Shown piece by piece: positions 13,570 through 14,516 of a stretch of 14,516 nucleotides of DNA. The stretch is from assembly GCA_019120475.1 (NCBI GenBank), contig DWVA01000091.1, positions 1 through 14,516 on the forward strand, given 5' to 3'. The first letter of the stretch is position 1; every line of letters starts with the position of its first letter. The notes beneath the pieces were generated by a model. It did not search any database. It saw only the letters and a list, made by a program, of their open reading frames with translations, and was not told where the DNA came from. Origin of the DNA: Candidatus Blautia intestinipullorum (GTDB taxonomy: Bacteria > Bacillota > Clostridia > Lachnospirales > Lachnospiraceae). Both the position numbers and the translations under genes were made by a program.

Positions 13570-13598
13570 TTGACACAAAAAAAATCATTTATTATAAT
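13570..13598 (+). promoter_or_regulatory. Consensus promoter of the MarR-ABC operon
   Basis: TTGACA (13570-13575), 17 bp, TATAAT (13593-13598): a perfect match to the housekeeping sigma factor consensus. Transcription should begin near 13605, inside the palindrome that follows. Confidence 0.88.
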
Positions 13599-13604
13599 AT
13601 GCAA

Positions 13605-13620
13605 AGTTAGGAGGCTAACT
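13605..13620. promoter_or_regulatory. Candidate MarR operator (AGTTAG-GAGG-CTAACT)
   Basis: A perfect 6-bp palindrome with a 4-bp centre, starting 7 bp after the -10 box. Binding here would block the promoter, so simple autorepression by the encoded MarR is expected. The GGAGG-like centre is too far from the start codon to serve MarR translation. Confidence 0.75.
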
Positions 13621-13639
13621 ATAAATAAAAGAGGTGCGG

Positions 13640-14137
13640 ATGATGCAGGATCATGATACGAAATGCGGAAACATGCAGACGGGCACGCTGATCCATATGC
13701 TTTCCAATCTGATGAAGAGGAATGATTCTTCAGCAGGCATAAGCGGAGCAGGGGAGCTTACCGTTACGCAGAAGCATGTGCTGAAGTTTATTCTTCTGGC
13801 GTCGCTCCACAGGGATGTATATCAGAAGGATGTGGAGGAGGAGTTTCAGATTCGGAAATCCACGGTAACGGGAATCCTTAAGCTGATGGAAAAAAACGGC
13901 TTTATCAGAAGAGAAAGCGCACAGCAGGACGCGAGACTGAAAAAGCTTGTGCCCACAGAAAAAGCGGAAGCGCTGAGACCTAGTATTTTAGAGCATATCC
14001 GGAGAACGGAAACACACCTGACAGAGGGGATCCCTCCGGAGGAACTAAAAATCTGCAGAAAAGTAATGTGCCGGATGCTGTATAATCTTGCGGAAAAAAA
14101 CAGGGAGAATGAGGAGGTAGACCAAAAAGATGAATAA
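13640..14137 (+). CDS. MarR-family transcriptional regulator
   Basis: A 165-residue MarR-type repressor. The winged helix region runs from about residue 43 to 107: VTQKHVLKFILL, then VYQKDVEEEF and IRKSTVTGILKLMEKNGFI (the recognition helix-turn-helix), then the wing RRESAQQDARLKKLVPTEK with the conserved D-R-K pattern. The start is ambiguous: ATG at 13640 and the adjacent ATG at 13643 both suit the GAGGTG site at 13631-13636; a GTG at 13634 lies inside that site. It is the first gene of an operon with the ABC gene, overlapping it by 8 bp, so it most likely represses itself and the exporter until a small-molecule ligand binds. Confidence 0.93.
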   Translation: MMQDHDTKCGNMQTGTLIHMLSNLMKRNDSSAGISGAGELTVTQKHVLKFILLASLHRDVYQKDVEEEFQIRKSTVTGILKLMEKNGFIRRESAQQDARLKKLVPTEKAEALRPSILEHIRRTETHLTEGIPPEELKICRKVMCRMLYNLAEKNRENEEVDQKDE

Positions 14138-14516
14138 GACACTTTTAAGATCAGTCCGGGAATACAAAAAACAGTCTGTACTGGCTCCGATCTTTGTAAT
14201 CCTTGAGGTCTTGATGGAAGTCCTGATTCCTATGGAAATGGCGAAGATCATTGATATCGGTATTTCCGGAGGGGATCTCGGATATATCGTGCAGAGGGGC
14301 GTGATCCTTGTGATCATGGCCATGCTTGCGCTGTTTTTCGGAATGCAGGCCGGAAACATGGCGGCAGTTGCCGGGGCCGGATACGCGAAAAACCTGAGAC
14401 ATGATATTTTTTATAAAATACAGGAATTTTCTTTTAAAAACATCGATCACTTTTCCACTTCAGGACTTGTGACACGTATGACTACAGACATCACCAACGT
14501 ACAGATGGCGTATATG
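14130..14516 (+). CDS. ABC exporter half-transporter, N-terminal part (3' end outside window)
   Basis: The first 129 residues of an ABC exporter subunit, covering the first two membrane helices (about 18-40 and 55-82) and the start of the next cytoplasmic loop; the ATPase domain is outside the window. It aligns with the start of the degenerate-site subunit at 9998-11797: YKKQSVLAP against YKKESILAP, then AKIIDIGI against ARIIDTGI. It is therefore likely the first of another heterodimer pair. ATG at 14130 overlaps the MarR stop by 8 bp and GAGGAGG lies 10 nt upstream. MarR control is expected. Confidence 0.9.
   Translation, partial: MNKTLLRSVREYKKQSVLAPIFVILEVLMEVLIPMEMAKIIDIGISGGDLGYIVQRGVILVIMAMLALFFGMQAGNMAAVAGAGYAKNLRHDIFYKIQEFSFKNIDHFSTSGLVTRMTTDITNVQMAYM

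Overview
The window looks like the chromosome of a Lachnospiraceae-type gut Clostridium (low to moderate GC, strong AGGAGG ribosome binding sites, clostridial-style leuCD, AraC/LysR/MarR regulators next to their targets). The genus call is inference from protein style only. All genes are recognisable families and I found no clear exotic defence, mobile or biosynthetic system. The less ordinary material is a repeat-dense intergenic block on the left and several readable regulatory regions.

Left part (1-4180), branched-chain amino acids: the 3' end of ilvC (ketol-acid reductoisomerase) with its terminator; an 833-bp non-coding block (343-1175) packed with direct and inverted repeats; a LysR regulator on the minus strand; then, divergently, leuC and leuD (3-isopropylmalate dehydratase). 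The 294-bp lysR/leuC gap holds a palindrome inside a good lysR promoter, and a long hairpin just before the leuC ribosome binding site. Part of that hairpin sequence also occurs twice in the repeat block.

Middle part (4185-8164), sugar use and small genes: an AraC/cupin regulator diverges from a GH13 oligo-1,6-glucosidase/alpha-glucosidase. The gap between them holds four copies of TATGTTT as two inverted pairs, which are candidate AraC sites. Next come a CmpB-family (PF06541) membrane protein and a NUDIX hydrolase, probably one transcript from a TTGTTT-N17-TATAAT promoter.

Right part (8241-14516), ABC exporters: two ABC half-transporter genes on the minus strand overlap by ATGA and have complementary motif defects, as in heterodimeric ABC exporters. 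A divergent LysR gene shares their promoter region and is followed by a YkgJ-type cysteine-cluster protein. After a strong terminator a MarR gene starts from a consensus promoter with a palindromic operator at the predicted start site. MarR overlaps the beginning of another ABC half-transporter, a relative of the first ABC gene, which runs off the window. Two related exporters under different types of regulator therefore sit side by side.
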